DNA of 14,350 nt from an uncultured Bacteroidales bacterium (lineage in GTDB: Bacteria > Bacteroidota > Bacteroidia > Bacteroidales > UBA932): positions 1 to 14,350 of the forward strand of contig CAMJHJ010000035.1 in the NCBI GenBank assembly GCA_946405485.1, written 5' to 3'. Shown piece after piece: positions 1 to 8,283 of this stretch (its first letter is position 1; every line of letters starts with the position of its first letter). A model generated the notes under the pieces. That model was given only the letters and a program-made list of their open reading frames with translations, did not search any database and was not told the origin of the DNA. Position numbers and translations under genes: made by a program.

Positions 1-182
<182 letters not shown>

Positions 183-1430
183 GTGGAAGGTCTGAAGAAA
201 GCCGCGGTCATCGGCGCGGGTATTTCCGGAATGGTGGCGGCCCGTTCACTGCGGGACCGCTATCAGGTGACGGTCTATGAAAAAGAGGACCGCCCCGGGG
301 GATTGATCCGTTGCCGGGAGGTAGGAGGATCCCTTTTCCACACCTGCGGCGGCCACGTCTTCAATTCCCGGCGCCAGGATGTCATGGACTGGTTCTGGGG
401 CCTTTTCGACCGGAACCGGAGCTTTGTCAAGGCGGACCGTAACGCGCAGATCGTGATGCCGGACGGTTCGGTCGTCGGTTATCCGGTCGAAGATCACCTG
501 TACCAGCTTCCGGAAGCTGTGCAGCGGGCCTGCATCCGTGATTTTTCCGCCATGATGGGCCGGGTAGAAAGGCCTCGGGCGGAGCATTTCGCCGCATTCC
601 TTGAGCAGACCTTCGGAAAGACGCTTTTCGACCTGTATTTCCGTCCGTACAACGAGAAGATATGGCGTTGCCCCCTCACGGAGGTTTCGCTGGAATGGTT
701 GGCGGGCAAGCTTCCGACGCCTTCGCCCGAGGAGGTGTTCCTTCACAATTTCACCCATCAGGAAGAGAAGGCCTTTGTCCATGCGTCTTTCTGGTATCCC
801 CGCCGGGGCGGTTCCCAGTTCCTGGCCGATACGCTCGCGGAAGGCCTGGACATCCATTACGGCGCATCCAACGACAAGATCGTCTATCGCGACGGGAAAT
901 GGCGGATCGGGAACGATCTATATGACATCGTCGTCTATACCGGCAATGTCCGAGGAATTCCCGCTCTTGTGGAAGGAGTTTCTGTCGATGGACTCGAAAA
1001 GGAACTGCAGGCGCTTCCTTTCCACGGAACCACGGCGGTTTTCTGCGAAATCGACCCGGTCCCTTACACGTGGGTGTACCTGCCCGACGGGGCGTATGAC
1101 GCGCATCGAATCATTTGTACGGGGAATCTCTCGAAGGAGAATAATGCATCCGGCCGTTTGACGGCCACCGTGGAGTTCACGGATGCCGTCTCCCGAGCGG
1201 ACATAGAAGATCAGCTGAGGCGTATTCCGCTGAATCCCAAGTATCTGGATCATTGCTACACGGCGTGTTCCTATCCTGTCCAGACCCACGCCACGCGCGG
1301 TCTGGTCCGGGAACTGAAGGATCGACTTCATCCGAAAGGCTTCTATCTGACGGGGCGTTTCGCGGAGTGGGAATATTACAACATGGACGTCGCGGCGGGA
1401 GCCGCGATGGATTTGGCAAAGGAATTATAG
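183..1430 (+). CDS. UDP-galactopyranose mutase-like FAD-dependent protein
   Basis: A 415-residue flavoprotein of the amine-oxidase/UDP-galactopyranose mutase superfamily. Residues 11-16 (GAGISG) form the dinucleotide-binding loop, residues 33-40 (EKEDRPGG) hold the acidic end of the Rossmann fold and the following GG, and GGHVF is at 56-60. YNEKIW at 156-161 and FWYPRRGG at 203-210 match the pattern seen in mutase-like proteins of polysaccharide loci. The C-terminal GRFAEWEYYNMDVA stretch is a typical FAD-contacting end. True mutases convert UDP-galactopyranose to UDP-galactofuranose in the cytoplasm. The motifs here look closer to the divergent, eukaryote-like mutase branch than to classical bacterial Glf, so the exact substrate is uncertain. 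The start is GTG at 183: the in-frame triplet just before it is the rfbB stop, and the first in-frame ATG lies beyond the FAD loop. Family is confident; reaction moderately so. Confidence 0.75.
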   Translation: MEGLKKAAVIGAGISGMVAARSLRDRYQVTVYEKEDRPGGLIRCREVGGSLFHTCGGHVFNSRRQDVMDWFWGLFDRNRSFVKADRNAQIVMPDGSVVGYPVEDHLYQLPEAVQRACIRDFSAMMGRVERPRAEHFAAFLEQTFGKTLFDLYFRPYNEKIWRCPLTEVSLEWLAGKLPTPSPEEVFLHNFTHQEEKAFVHASFWYPRRGGSQFLADTLAEGLDIHYGASNDKIVYRDGKWRIGNDLYDIVVYTGNVRGIPALVEGVSVDGLEKELQALPFHGTTAVFCEIDPVPYTWVYLPDGAYDAHRIICTGNLSKENNASGRLTATVEFTDAVSRADIEDQLRRIPLNPKYLDHCYTACSYPVQTHATRGLVRELKDRLHPKGFYLTGRFAEWEYYNMDVAAGAAMDLAKEL

Positions 1431-1431
1431 G

Positions 1432-2388
1432 ATGAAACTGGAAGGCATCCTCACGCAGCGTGAGTGGGAGAAAAGGGTCAGTTTCGACCTGGTCTATGCG
1501 TGGGAGGACATCTTCGCGCAGGAGCTGGGTGTTCCGCTGGTCCCGAGAAGCCGGATGGCGGAGGCCCTGGTCCGACGACTGCCGGGCCGGCAGGCTGTCC
1601 CGACCGGAAAGAAGCATCTGCTGCTTACCGAGATGGAGCCCATGCCGGGAAAGAACGCTTATAACCGTGCGCAAGTGATTCCTTATTGGATTGATTTCTT
1701 CCTGCGGGAGCCTTCGTTGCTGGTGCTGGTGCGTTCCTACAATTCCTGCCCGGCCATCTTCGTTTCCAGCCGCGAGGCATATGAATTCCTGCAGGAGCAG
1801 GGGACCGGCCTGCCGCTGTACCATCTGGCCTTGTCCCTGCCCGATAATGTCCTGACGGACAGTCTTCCGGAAAAGCAGTACGATGTGGCGTTGATGGGTA
1901 GGCCCGATGAAGTATTGGGGAACTTTTTCAAGCGTTATGCGGCAGAGCACCCTTGCACCTATGTCTATCGCAAGATGGAGCAAGGACGCTTCCTGTACTA
2001 TGACCAGACGGGCGCCTGCCTCGGCGACGTGGACGACCATGACAAATTCATGGACCTGATGCGACGTTGCCGCGTCGGACTCTACGCGACGCCCGGATTG
2101 GACGATCCTGACGGAAGGACACATGGATTCAGCCAGGTTACACCCCGTTTCCTGGAATATCTGAGCGCAGGCTGCCATGTCCTGTTGCGCTATCGGTCCA
2201 ACCCCGACACCGACTATTACGGACTCGAGTCGTTCTGCCCCAGCGCGGATACGTACGAAGTCTTTGAGAATACATTGACGGATTTCCTCCGGCGTCCCGT
2301 CGACATGGACAGAAACCGGGAGTATCTCTCCGGGCACACCACGTCGGCCCGCGCCCGGGAGTTGCGGCAAATCCTTTCAAACCTCTGA
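1432..2388 (+). CDS. GT-B fold glycosyltransferase (group 1-like)
   Basis: A 318-residue protein that resembles cytoplasmic GT-B glycosyltransferases with a group 1-type C-terminal domain. The clearest signature is RFLEYLSAGCHVLL starting near residue 239. This corresponds to the donor-binding helix and loop where the more usual form is an E-A-hydrophobic-A-x-G sequence. The N-terminal half is poorly conserved and I do not recognise a named family member. It has no signal peptide or membrane segment. It starts 1 base after the mutase-like gene, with an AAAGGA 8 bases upstream that could be a ribosome binding site or chance. It ends 4 bases before the flippase. Its probable job is adding one sugar of the repeat unit to the undecaprenyl-linked intermediate; next to the mutase-like gene a galactofuranosyl donor is possible but unproven. 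Confidence 0.7.
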   Translation: MKLEGILTQREWEKRVSFDLVYAWEDIFAQELGVPLVPRSRMAEALVRRLPGRQAVPTGKKHLLLTEMEPMPGKNAYNRAQVIPYWIDFFLREPSLLVLVRSYNSCPAIFVSSREAYEFLQEQGTGLPLYHLALSLPDNVLTDSLPEKQYDVALMGRPDEVLGNFFKRYAAEHPCTYVYRKMEQGRFLYYDQTGACLGDVDDHDKFMDLMRRCRVGLYATPGLDDPDGRTHGFSQVTPRFLEYLSAGCHVLLRYRSNPDTDYYGLESFCPSADTYEVFENTLTDFLRRPVDMDRNREYLSGHTTSARARELRQILSNL

Positions 2389-2392
2389 ACCG

Positions 2393-3832
2393 ATGCCCAG
2401 CATTAAGAAGAATTTCTTTTACAACGGTCTCCTGACGGTGGCGAACTATCTGTTCCCGCTGATCACGTACCCGTATGTATCCCGCGTGCTGGGCGTGTCC
2501 AACATCGGCATCTGCAATTTCGTGGACAGCATCGTGAACTATTTCATCCTGTTCTCGATGATGGGCATATCGATTGTGGGTGTCCGCGAAATCGCGGCGG
2601 TGCGGGAAGACCGGGAGGCGCGGAACCGCGTGTTCTCCAACCTCATTGCGCTGAACGGCCTGACATCCGGTCTGGCTGCCATAGCGCTGGTCGGAGCCAT
2701 CCTCTTCGTTCCCGCTCTGGCGCCGTACCGGAGCCTGCTCTGGATCGGTGTCGTGAAGATTCTCGCGAACTTCCTATGCATGGAGTGGCTTTTCCGCGGC
2801 GTGGAGGAGTTCAAGTACATCACGAACCGGACAATCCTCGTGAAATGCCTCTATGTGGCTGGGGTTTTCCTCCTCATCCGCAAGCCGGACGATTATCCGA
2901 TCTACTACTTCCTCCTCACCCTGATGGTGATTCTGAACGCCGCCATCAACCTGTCCTACTCCCGCCGTTTCGTCTCGTTCCATAACCGTAGAATCGAGCT
3001 TGCCAAGCATGCCCGTCCCTATTTCACGATGGGCCTGTATATGTTCCTGACATCGATGTACACCACTTTCAATGTGATGTACCTCGGTTTTGTCTCCAGT
3101 ACGGAACAGGTAGGCTATTACACGAGCGCCACCAAGGTCTTCTCGATGGTCATCGCTCTGTTCACCGCCTTTACGACGGTGATGCTGCCGCGGATGAGCG
3201 CCGTCCTGTCCGAAGGGCGGAAAGAGGAGTTCCTGGACCTGGTAAAGAAGACTTTCAGCGTCCTGTTCATCGTGGGCGTCCCGGTCATCCTGCTCCTGCT
3301 GGTGGGAGCTGGGGATGTGATCCGCGTTTTGTCCGGGAAGGGATATGAGGGGGCGGTGATTCCCATGCGGATCGTCGCGCCGCTCATCCTCGTCATCGGA
3401 ATGGAACAGATCCTGGTGGTCCAGGTGATGATGCCGATGAAGATGGACCGGGCCGTCTTTGTCAATTCCGCCATCGGCGCCGTCGTGGGCGTTCTGCTGA
3501 ACCTCCTGCTGGTGAGATATTTGCTGGCACGGGGTTCCGCCATCGTCTGGATGGTGTCCGAGCTGGCCGTCTTCCTGTGCGCCTGGACCGTCGTCTCCCG
3601 CCGGCTGTCCATTCGCTTCCCGCTGGGCGACCTGGCCAAGATCATTGCCTTCCATCTGCCGCTGGTCCCGCTCCTGTTGCTGTTCCTGCCCATCGAGAAC
3701 GCTTTCTTTCGGCTCGGGTGCCAGGGCGTCGTAACGGGCCTGTACATGGTTGCCGTAAATCTGTTGTTCCTTAAGGACGGAGCGCCGGCCGTATGGATGC
3801 GCTCCCTCTGGCAGAAAGTATTCGCCAAATGA
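2393..3832 (+). CDS. wzx: Wzx-type polysaccharide repeat-unit flippase
   Basis: A 479-residue polytopic membrane protein of the MOP/polysaccharide transport superfamily, with many hydrophobic segments along its whole length (about 12 to 14 expected for the family). The N-terminus is typical of Wzx-like flippases: IKKNFFYNGLL, then NYLFPLITYPYVSRVLG, then NIGICNF. The central amphipathic region and the TTVMLPRMSA stretch after a further helix also fit. Such proteins move undecaprenyl-diphosphate-linked repeat units from the cytoplasmic to the periplasmic face of the inner membrane. Length is normal. The start ATG is 4 bases after the previous stop and the TGA at 3830-3832 overlaps the next gene's ATG, so this gene sits inside the coupled operon. 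Presence of wzx with a wzy downstream defines the locus as Wzy-dependent rather than ABC-transporter dependent. Confidence 0.9.
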   Translation: MPSIKKNFFYNGLLTVANYLFPLITYPYVSRVLGVSNIGICNFVDSIVNYFILFSMMGISIVGVREIAAVREDREARNRVFSNLIALNGLTSGLAAIALVGAILFVPALAPYRSLLWIGVVKILANFLCMEWLFRGVEEFKYITNRTILVKCLYVAGVFLLIRKPDDYPIYYFLLTLMVILNAAINLSYSRRFVSFHNRRIELAKHARPYFTMGLYMFLTSMYTTFNVMYLGFVSSTEQVGYYTSATKVFSMVIALFTAFTTVMLPRMSAVLSEGRKEEFLDLVKKTFSVLFIVGVPVILLLLVGAGDVIRVLSGKGYEGAVIPMRIVAPLILVIGMEQILVVQVMMPMKMDRAVFVNSAIGAVVGVLLNLLLVRYLLARGSAIVWMVSELAVFLCAWTVVSRRLSIRFPLGDLAKIIAFHLPLVPLLLLFLPIENAFFRLGCQGVVTGLYMVAVNLLFLKDGAPAVWMRSLWQKVFAK

Positions 3833-4665
3833 TCGGTATCGTCATCGTAAGTTACCGTTCCGACGACCGGACGGTGGCGTTCGTTCAGGGACAGCTGTCC
3901 CGCCTGAGCGAACCGCACCGGATCGTCGTGGTGGACAACGGAGCGACGGAGGAAGAAGCCGCGGCCCTGGCCGGGAGGATTCCCGAGGCCGTCGTCATCC
4001 CGGCGGAGAACCGGGGATTCGCGGCGGGAAACAACCTGGGAGTCCAATACTTGGAAGAAAAGGTACATCCCGACTATATCCTGTTTACCAACAATGATAT
4101 CGAGTTTACGGAGGATGGCGTTATTGAGACCCTGGTCCGGACGGCGGATGCCCACCCGGAAGCGGGAGCCTTTGGTCCTGCCGTAGTAGGTTTGGATGGC
4201 AAGAGACAGGGACCGGAACCCTATCAGGGACTTTGGAAACGCTTCGTGTGGATGTATCTCAGCACGCCTTTCCTGAAGGCGGCCGCCAAGCGCAGGATAT
4301 TCGACCTGGATTATCCGGAAATGGCAGGGGAGGGTCCGCACTACAAACTGTCGGGCAGTTTCCTTCTCGTCCGAACGGCGGATTTTCTGCAGGCCGGCGG
4401 CTTTGACGAGAAAACCTTCCTTTATGCGGAGGAGAACATCCTCTCCGAGCGTTATGCCCGCATCGGAAAGGTCTTTTATTTCGTGCCGTCCGTTTCCGTC
4501 TTGCACCGGCACGGGGAGACAATCGGCGCGCGTTACGACGCACGCCGCCGCTCCCTCCTTCAATTTGACAGCATGGGTTATTACTATAGCGCATACAAGA
4601 GTTACCCCCGTTGGTCGGTCGCCCTGGCGCGCAAGTTATTCTCTTTGATCTTGCGGACGCGATGA
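3829..4665 (+). CDS. Family 2 glycosyltransferase, rhamnosyltransferase-like
   Basis: A 278-residue GT-A glycosyltransferase. It begins with the usual first strand (MIGIVIVSYR), followed by VVVDNGA and NRGFAAGNNLG. NND at 88-90 sits at the DxD-like metal and nucleotide site, SGSFLLVR follows, and GGFDEKTFLYAEEN is at 190-203. The NRGFAAGNN and FDExxFLYxE combination is typical of the WbbL-like rhamnosyltransferase group, which fits the dTDP-sugar gene upstream, although donor specificity cannot be read reliably from sequence. An in-frame ATG at 3793 would add 12 residues. I chose 3829 because it places the methionine directly before the conserved first strand and forms an ATGA overlap with the flippase stop, as at six other junctions here. 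The C-terminus, rich in basic and aromatic residues, may touch the membrane. It would act in the cytoplasm on the lipid-linked intermediate. Confidence 0.85.
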   Translation: MIGIVIVSYRSDDRTVAFVQGQLSRLSEPHRIVVVDNGATEEEAAALAGRIPEAVVIPAENRGFAAGNNLGVQYLEEKVHPDYILFTNNDIEFTEDGVIETLVRTADAHPEAGAFGPAVVGLDGKRQGPEPYQGLWKRFVWMYLSTPFLKAAAKRRIFDLDYPEMAGEGPHYKLSGSFLLVRTADFLQAGGFDEKTFLYAEENILSERYARIGKVFYFVPSVSVLHRHGETIGARYDARRRSLLQFDSMGYYYSAYKSYPRWSVALARKLFSLILRTR

Positions 4666-5909
4666 AAACTGACTCCTGGGGCGTACAACGGAAGAAGCGA
4701 GACTACATTGAGGTGTGGGTCTTCCTGCTCCTGTTGTTCTCCGTGAACTTTTTCGACCTGCTGCCCATCACGCGCGTGATCGGGCCCAACGGGCCGTTCA
4801 CCTTCTATCTCATCTCGCTGTTCCTGGTCTTCACCTTCCATCGGAGGGCCTGGATTGGCGATTCCATTCGCTGGCTGACACCTTTCTGGTGGTACCTGCT
4901 GGGAATCCTCCTGTCGTATGTGCCATCATTACTCTACTACGGACAGAGTTTCGCCCAATCCTTCTTCACGAACCGGCGCATATTCGAATTTACGGCATTC
5001 CCTATCCTCATCGCCCTGCGTCCTACGGAGCGGGAACTGCGCACCGCCCTGTATTTCTTCTCGGTGGTGTATCTGTTTATGACGCTGTTCGTTACGTTCT
5101 TCGCCCGGACGTGGGTGTTCCTGCCGCCGGAGGCGTCTTTCATCGAGGAGGGGGACTATGTCCATAATCTCTCCGGCGTCCGGCACGTGTCCCTCGCTTT
5201 CATCTTCGCCTTCCAGCGGATGATCAAGGACAGCACCCGGTCCAACATCGCCTGGACCATCTTCCTGTTCGCCATCCTGTTCCTGGTACAGAACCGAACA
5301 TCGCTGATTGCCGTGATATTTATCACGGGATTCGTCATCTATTCGATGAAGATGAGCGCCCGGAAGCTTATCATCATCGCCGTCATCATCGTCACCCTGG
5401 TCCTGATGGCCGTCTATACGTCCGGTCAATGGGGTCAGCTCTACCAGATGACCGTCAGCCAGATCGTCAATCCGGAATACAACCGCAACAAGGCGCTGGC
5501 CTATATGTTCAGCACGCGTACCCCGCTGCGCTATCTCCTCGGAGACGGCTTCATTTCGGCCAATGTCAGCCCGATCATCGCTACCCTTCAGGAGAGCGGT
5601 ATTTACCATTCCGACGTGGGTCTTGTCGGTCTATGGCATATGTACGGCGTCATTCCGACGGCGGTCATTCTCGTGATGACCATCAAGGCGCTGTCGCGCA
5701 AGAAGTCCTTCGCGGTCCGTGCCGCCGCCATCTACGTCCTGACGGGTACGCTCACGCTGTCGTTCTTCGCGTTCGGCGAGACGCTCCTATGGCTGTCCAT
5801 CTTCCTGTATATGTACTACGTCGACGGAGATCCCGCCTACGTTGATAACCGAGTGACCAAGCGTCATTTCACCTGGACGACCTGGCGCTATCGAAGCATC
5901 GGCGGATGA
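4662..5909 (+). CDS. wzy: Wzy-type O-antigen/capsule repeat-unit polymerase
   Basis: A 415-residue polytopic membrane protein with roughly ten or eleven hydrophobic segments. A longer loop of about 60 residues after the middle of the protein contains GQWGQLYQMT, NPEYNRNKALAY and RYLLGDG. This architecture and the NRTSLIAV-type helix fit the O-antigen polymerase/ligase superfamily, whose large periplasmic loops carry the catalytic residues. It would join repeat units in the periplasm. Primary sequence in this family is very variable, so the assignment rests on topology and on its place two genes after wzx. A ligase role is less likely because a polymerase is otherwise missing from the window. 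The start at 4662 forms an ATGA overlap with the preceding glycosyltransferase; an upstream TTG at 4611 in the same frame would add 17 residues and is less likely. Confidence 0.8.
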   Translation: MKTDSWGVQRKKRDYIEVWVFLLLLFSVNFFDLLPITRVIGPNGPFTFYLISLFLVFTFHRRAWIGDSIRWLTPFWWYLLGILLSYVPSLLYYGQSFAQSFFTNRRIFEFTAFPILIALRPTERELRTALYFFSVVYLFMTLFVTFFARTWVFLPPEASFIEEGDYVHNLSGVRHVSLAFIFAFQRMIKDSTRSNIAWTIFLFAILFLVQNRTSLIAVIFITGFVIYSMKMSARKLIIIAVIIVTLVLMAVYTSGQWGQLYQMTVSQIVNPEYNRNKALAYMFSTRTPLRYLLGDGFISANVSPIIATLQESGIYHSDVGLVGLWHMYGVIPTAVILVMTIKALSRKKSFAVRAAAIYVLTGTLTLSFFAFGETLLWLSIFLYMYYVDGDPAYVDNRVTKRHFTWTTWRYRSIGG

Positions 5910-7375
5910 GTCTGACCACTCTCTTACTCGCGGTCCTCGGCACCATTGTCTCCGTTACGGACCAGTCATCGTTCGACCGCCTTCAGGAGCGCGTGGACAG
6001 CGTCCTGCAGACATCGACGGAGGAACTGGTCGTTGCGTTCAGCCCCGGCGTATATTTTTACCGTGAAGGGCAGCTGCAATTTAGCGGTCTGGACCGCCCC
6101 GAACTGACGGTGCGTTTCTCCGGAACCGGTGCGGTGCTCGTTGCCGCCGATGACGGAGGGGGATATGACCTGGAAACCGGTCATGTCGATCTGAAAGCGC
6201 TGGAGGCTGTCGATGTACGGGATTCCGTGCGCCAGGCGCGAACCTGGCCCGTTCCCGTTCTCGGTAGAAAGGGCGTGTTCAAGATCCTTTGCCGCGAACC
6301 CGACTGCCCGCCGGAGGCGGCGAAAGGCATGCATATCATCCTTTCGCAGTGGTTCAAGGGAGCCGTCTATCCCGTGGAGAAAATCGCCCATGGGTGGCTG
6401 TACTTCCGTCGCGAACCCGATTGCGGGATCGGCATGTGGACGGAACTCCGGTTTGGACGGTGCCTTCCGCGCTATATCCTTTGCCGACCGCCTCAGCGGG
6501 ATGACCTGCACGCTTGCCGGGTTTCCAATTTCCTGACGGTGCGGGATTGCTCGTTCCAGACTCTTCAGCTGGAAGGCTTTCATTTCCTAGGGAATCGCGA
6601 AGGAGACTATCTGATTACGCTGGACAGTTTGAAGGCTTCGTCCGTTCAGTTGTCCGCCTGCCGGTTCTCCGGTCTTCACTCCGACGGCATCGACGTGAAA
6701 GATACGGACGACGTTGAGGTCCGGGATTGCCTGTTCGAGGGAAACTACCTGAACTGCATCCGCATCGAAGGATCCTCCCGCAGAGCGGATGTGCATCATA
6801 ACAGGTTTATTGATAACGGATTGAAGATGACGAGCGCTCCGCTGGTCCAGTCCATGGGCGTGGATTGCAAGATCCGGGACAACTATTTCGAGGATTTCTC
6901 CTATAGCGCCATCGGCGTGGGAATCCATTTCTCGGTGGATGATCCCTACGGCACATCGACCATGGTGGAGAACAACGAAATCTGCATGTCCGAAGCGTTC
7001 CGCAGCGGTGTCTTCCGCGAGCTGGTGGATGCCGGCGCCATCTATATCTGGACACAGAACCAGGGTACGGTTATCCGTGGAAACTATATCCACGACCTGG
7101 CCGGCCCGCACGGCAACCGCGGCATCCTGGCCGATGACGGCGTCGTCAACGTGGAAATCTGCAACAATCGGGTGTTCCGCATCCAGGACGGTCATTGCAT
7201 CGACCTCCGGAAGTGTCTCCGCATCCAGCATCGGAAAGCAAGCAAAGTGCGCCGCGCAAATGTCGGTAACCGAATCTACGATAATCTGGTGGACGGACGT
7301 ATGCGGCTGTATGTCCGAAGCAACGATCCCGACAGCTGCATCAGCGGCAACCAGCGTGTGAAATCCGAGCCATGA
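5906..7375 (+). CDS. Right-handed parallel beta-helix protein, paralogue 1 (exported or anchored)
   Basis: A 489-residue protein with a hydrophobic N-terminus (residues 3-17) that lacks positive charges before it and a clear AxA cleavage site, so it may be a weak signal peptide or an uncleaved anchor. SPGVYFYRE near 46-54 matches the entry to pectate-lyase-like folds. The body from about 212 to 425 is a run of beta-helix coils with a repeated hydrophobic-x-x-(C/N) pattern: C215, C252, C275, then N299, N326, N357, N393, N421. Shared with the second beta-helix gene are AIGVGIHFS (335), DAGAIYIWTQN (375), NRGILADDG (404) and CIDLR (431). The fold is used by polysaccharide lyases, hydrolases, C5-epimerases and O-acetyl esterase-like proteins, so I infer a polymer-modifying or binding role outside the cytoplasm. 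The specific reaction is unknown. ATGA overlaps join it to wzy and to the next glycosyltransferase. It is unusually rich in cysteine (about 16). Confidence 0.8.
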   Translation: MSLTTLLLAVLGTIVSVTDQSSFDRLQERVDSVLQTSTEELVVAFSPGVYFYREGQLQFSGLDRPELTVRFSGTGAVLVAADDGGGYDLETGHVDLKALEAVDVRDSVRQARTWPVPVLGRKGVFKILCREPDCPPEAAKGMHIILSQWFKGAVYPVEKIAHGWLYFRREPDCGIGMWTELRFGRCLPRYILCRPPQRDDLHACRVSNFLTVRDCSFQTLQLEGFHFLGNREGDYLITLDSLKASSVQLSACRFSGLHSDGIDVKDTDDVEVRDCLFEGNYLNCIRIEGSSRRADVHHNRFIDNGLKMTSAPLVQSMGVDCKIRDNYFEDFSYSAIGVGIHFSVDDPYGTSTMVENNEICMSEAFRSGVFRELVDAGAIYIWTQNQGTVIRGNYIHDLAGPHGNRGILADDGVVNVEICNNRVFRIQDGHCIDLRKCLRIQHRKASKVRRANVGNRIYDNLVDGRMRLYVRSNDPDSCISGNQRVKSEP

Positions 7376-8283
7376 GCCTCACTGTAATCATACCGGCTTA
7401 TAATGCCGTCTCTTTCGTCGGCCGGGCGCTTTCCAGCGTTCCGGAAGGCCCGTATCAGACTGTCGTCGTGGACGACGGTTCCCAGGACGGGACTGCCGAT
7501 GAAGTGCTCAGGTCCATGCCTTCCGCTCAGCTTATCCGGCAGCAGAATGCCGGTGTGTCCGCTGCGCGTAACGCCGGGATGATGGCTGCAGAAGGGGAGT
7601 ATCTCGTGTTCTTGGACGCGGATGACCGGCTCGCACCGAGAGCGTTGGAAAAACTGTCCGCCTATCTGGACGAGGCCCGGCCCGATATCGTCATCATGCG
7701 GAGTTTCAGTGCTGGCGTTGAACGCTATCCGTGGGGTGGCCTTTTCGAGGAAGGAGTCTTCCTGACCAAGGAAGCAATCGTCCGTCAGGGTTATGTCCGC
7801 GGAAGCGTCTGCGGCTGTGCCTTCCGGAAGGATTATCTGACCGCGAACGCATTGACCTTTACCGAAGGCGTGGCGATGGGGGAGGACCTCATTTTCCTGT
7901 CTTCGGCCTTGTCCGCCGGCGGAAGCGTCGTTTTCAAGGACATCCACTTTTACGAAGTCATGGAACGTGGCGACAGCGCTTCCCGATTCCATGACGCGGA
8001 TTTCTTGCGGCGCTACGGAAACGGCCTTGTAGCCGCCTCGGAACGAATTTCCAACCCTGCGCTTCGTACCCTCGCCTGCCTGAGTTATATCTTGGGCATC
8101 ACCCGCGTGGGGAACGAACTTGGCTTTGGCCCGCGCCAGACCAAGGAAGTGGGACGGATTGGTGAAGTGCTTCCTTTGTCGATGGAGGGACTCAAGACGG
8201 ACCGTGCGGTAGTCCGCCTCCTGAATCTGAGCTATCCCGCCGTCTATTATGCGAAAGGTCTTCAGGAACGTTTGAAACGATGA
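7372..8283 (+). CDS. Family 2 glycosyltransferase (GT-A)
   Basis: A 303-residue cytoplasmic GT2 with a complete set of motifs. These are VIIPAYN at 5-11, VVVDDGSQDGT at 31-41 for nucleotide binding, QQNAGVSAARNAG at 57-69, the metal-binding DAD at 82-84 within FLDADDRL, and the ED pair at 171-172 (MGEDLIF) that normally supplies the catalytic base. Length is normal for a soluble family member and there is no membrane segment. It would transfer one sugar from a nucleotide donor, usually with inversion, to the growing lipid-linked repeat unit; the donor and acceptor are not readable. Start and stop each make an ATGA overlap with a neighbour: the beta-helix gene before it and a GT4-like gene after it. 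The family call is very secure. Confidence 0.9.
   Translation: MSLTVIIPAYNAVSFVGRALSSVPEGPYQTVVVDDGSQDGTADEVLRSMPSAQLIRQQNAGVSAARNAGMMAAEGEYLVFLDADDRLAPRALEKLSAYLDEARPDIVIMRSFSAGVERYPWGGLFEEGVFLTKEAIVRQGYVRGSVCGCAFRKDYLTANALTFTEGVAMGEDLIFLSSALSAGGSVVFKDIHFYEVMERGDSASRFHDADFLRRYGNGLVAASERISNPALRTLACLSYILGITRVGNELGFGPRQTKEVGRIGEVLPLSMEGLKTDRAVVRLLNLSYPAVYYAKGLQERLKR

Noticed and set aside
1177..2370. Long open frame of 397 codons on the minus strand opposite the mutase-like and GT-B genes
   Set aside because: It spans the boundary of two well-supported plus-strand genes, has no recognisable domain, and is explained by high-GC codon use removing stops from the antisense frame.
3793..3828. Earlier ATG for the rhamnosyltransferase-like gene adding 12 residues
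   Set aside because: The ATG at 3829 forms the same ATGA overlap used at other junctions and precedes the first conserved strand directly.
3118..4563. Open frame of 481 codons on the minus strand opposite wzx and the GT2 gene
   Set aside because: Its translation is low-complexity and rich in Arg, Thr and Met, as expected from the antisense of membrane-protein codons, and it lies opposite two genes with clear family motifs.
4611..4661. Earlier TTG start for the polymerase gene adding 17 residues
   Set aside because: The ATG at 4662 gives the operon's usual ATGA overlap and a normal polymerase N-terminus; the extension falls in the conserved end of the previous gene's frame.
4783..4798. Short GGGCCC-AAC-GGGCC inverted repeat inside wzy
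   Set aside because: A 5-bp stem with a 3-base loop in codons for Gly-Pro-Asn-Gly-Pro, with no T-tract; most likely a coding by-product.
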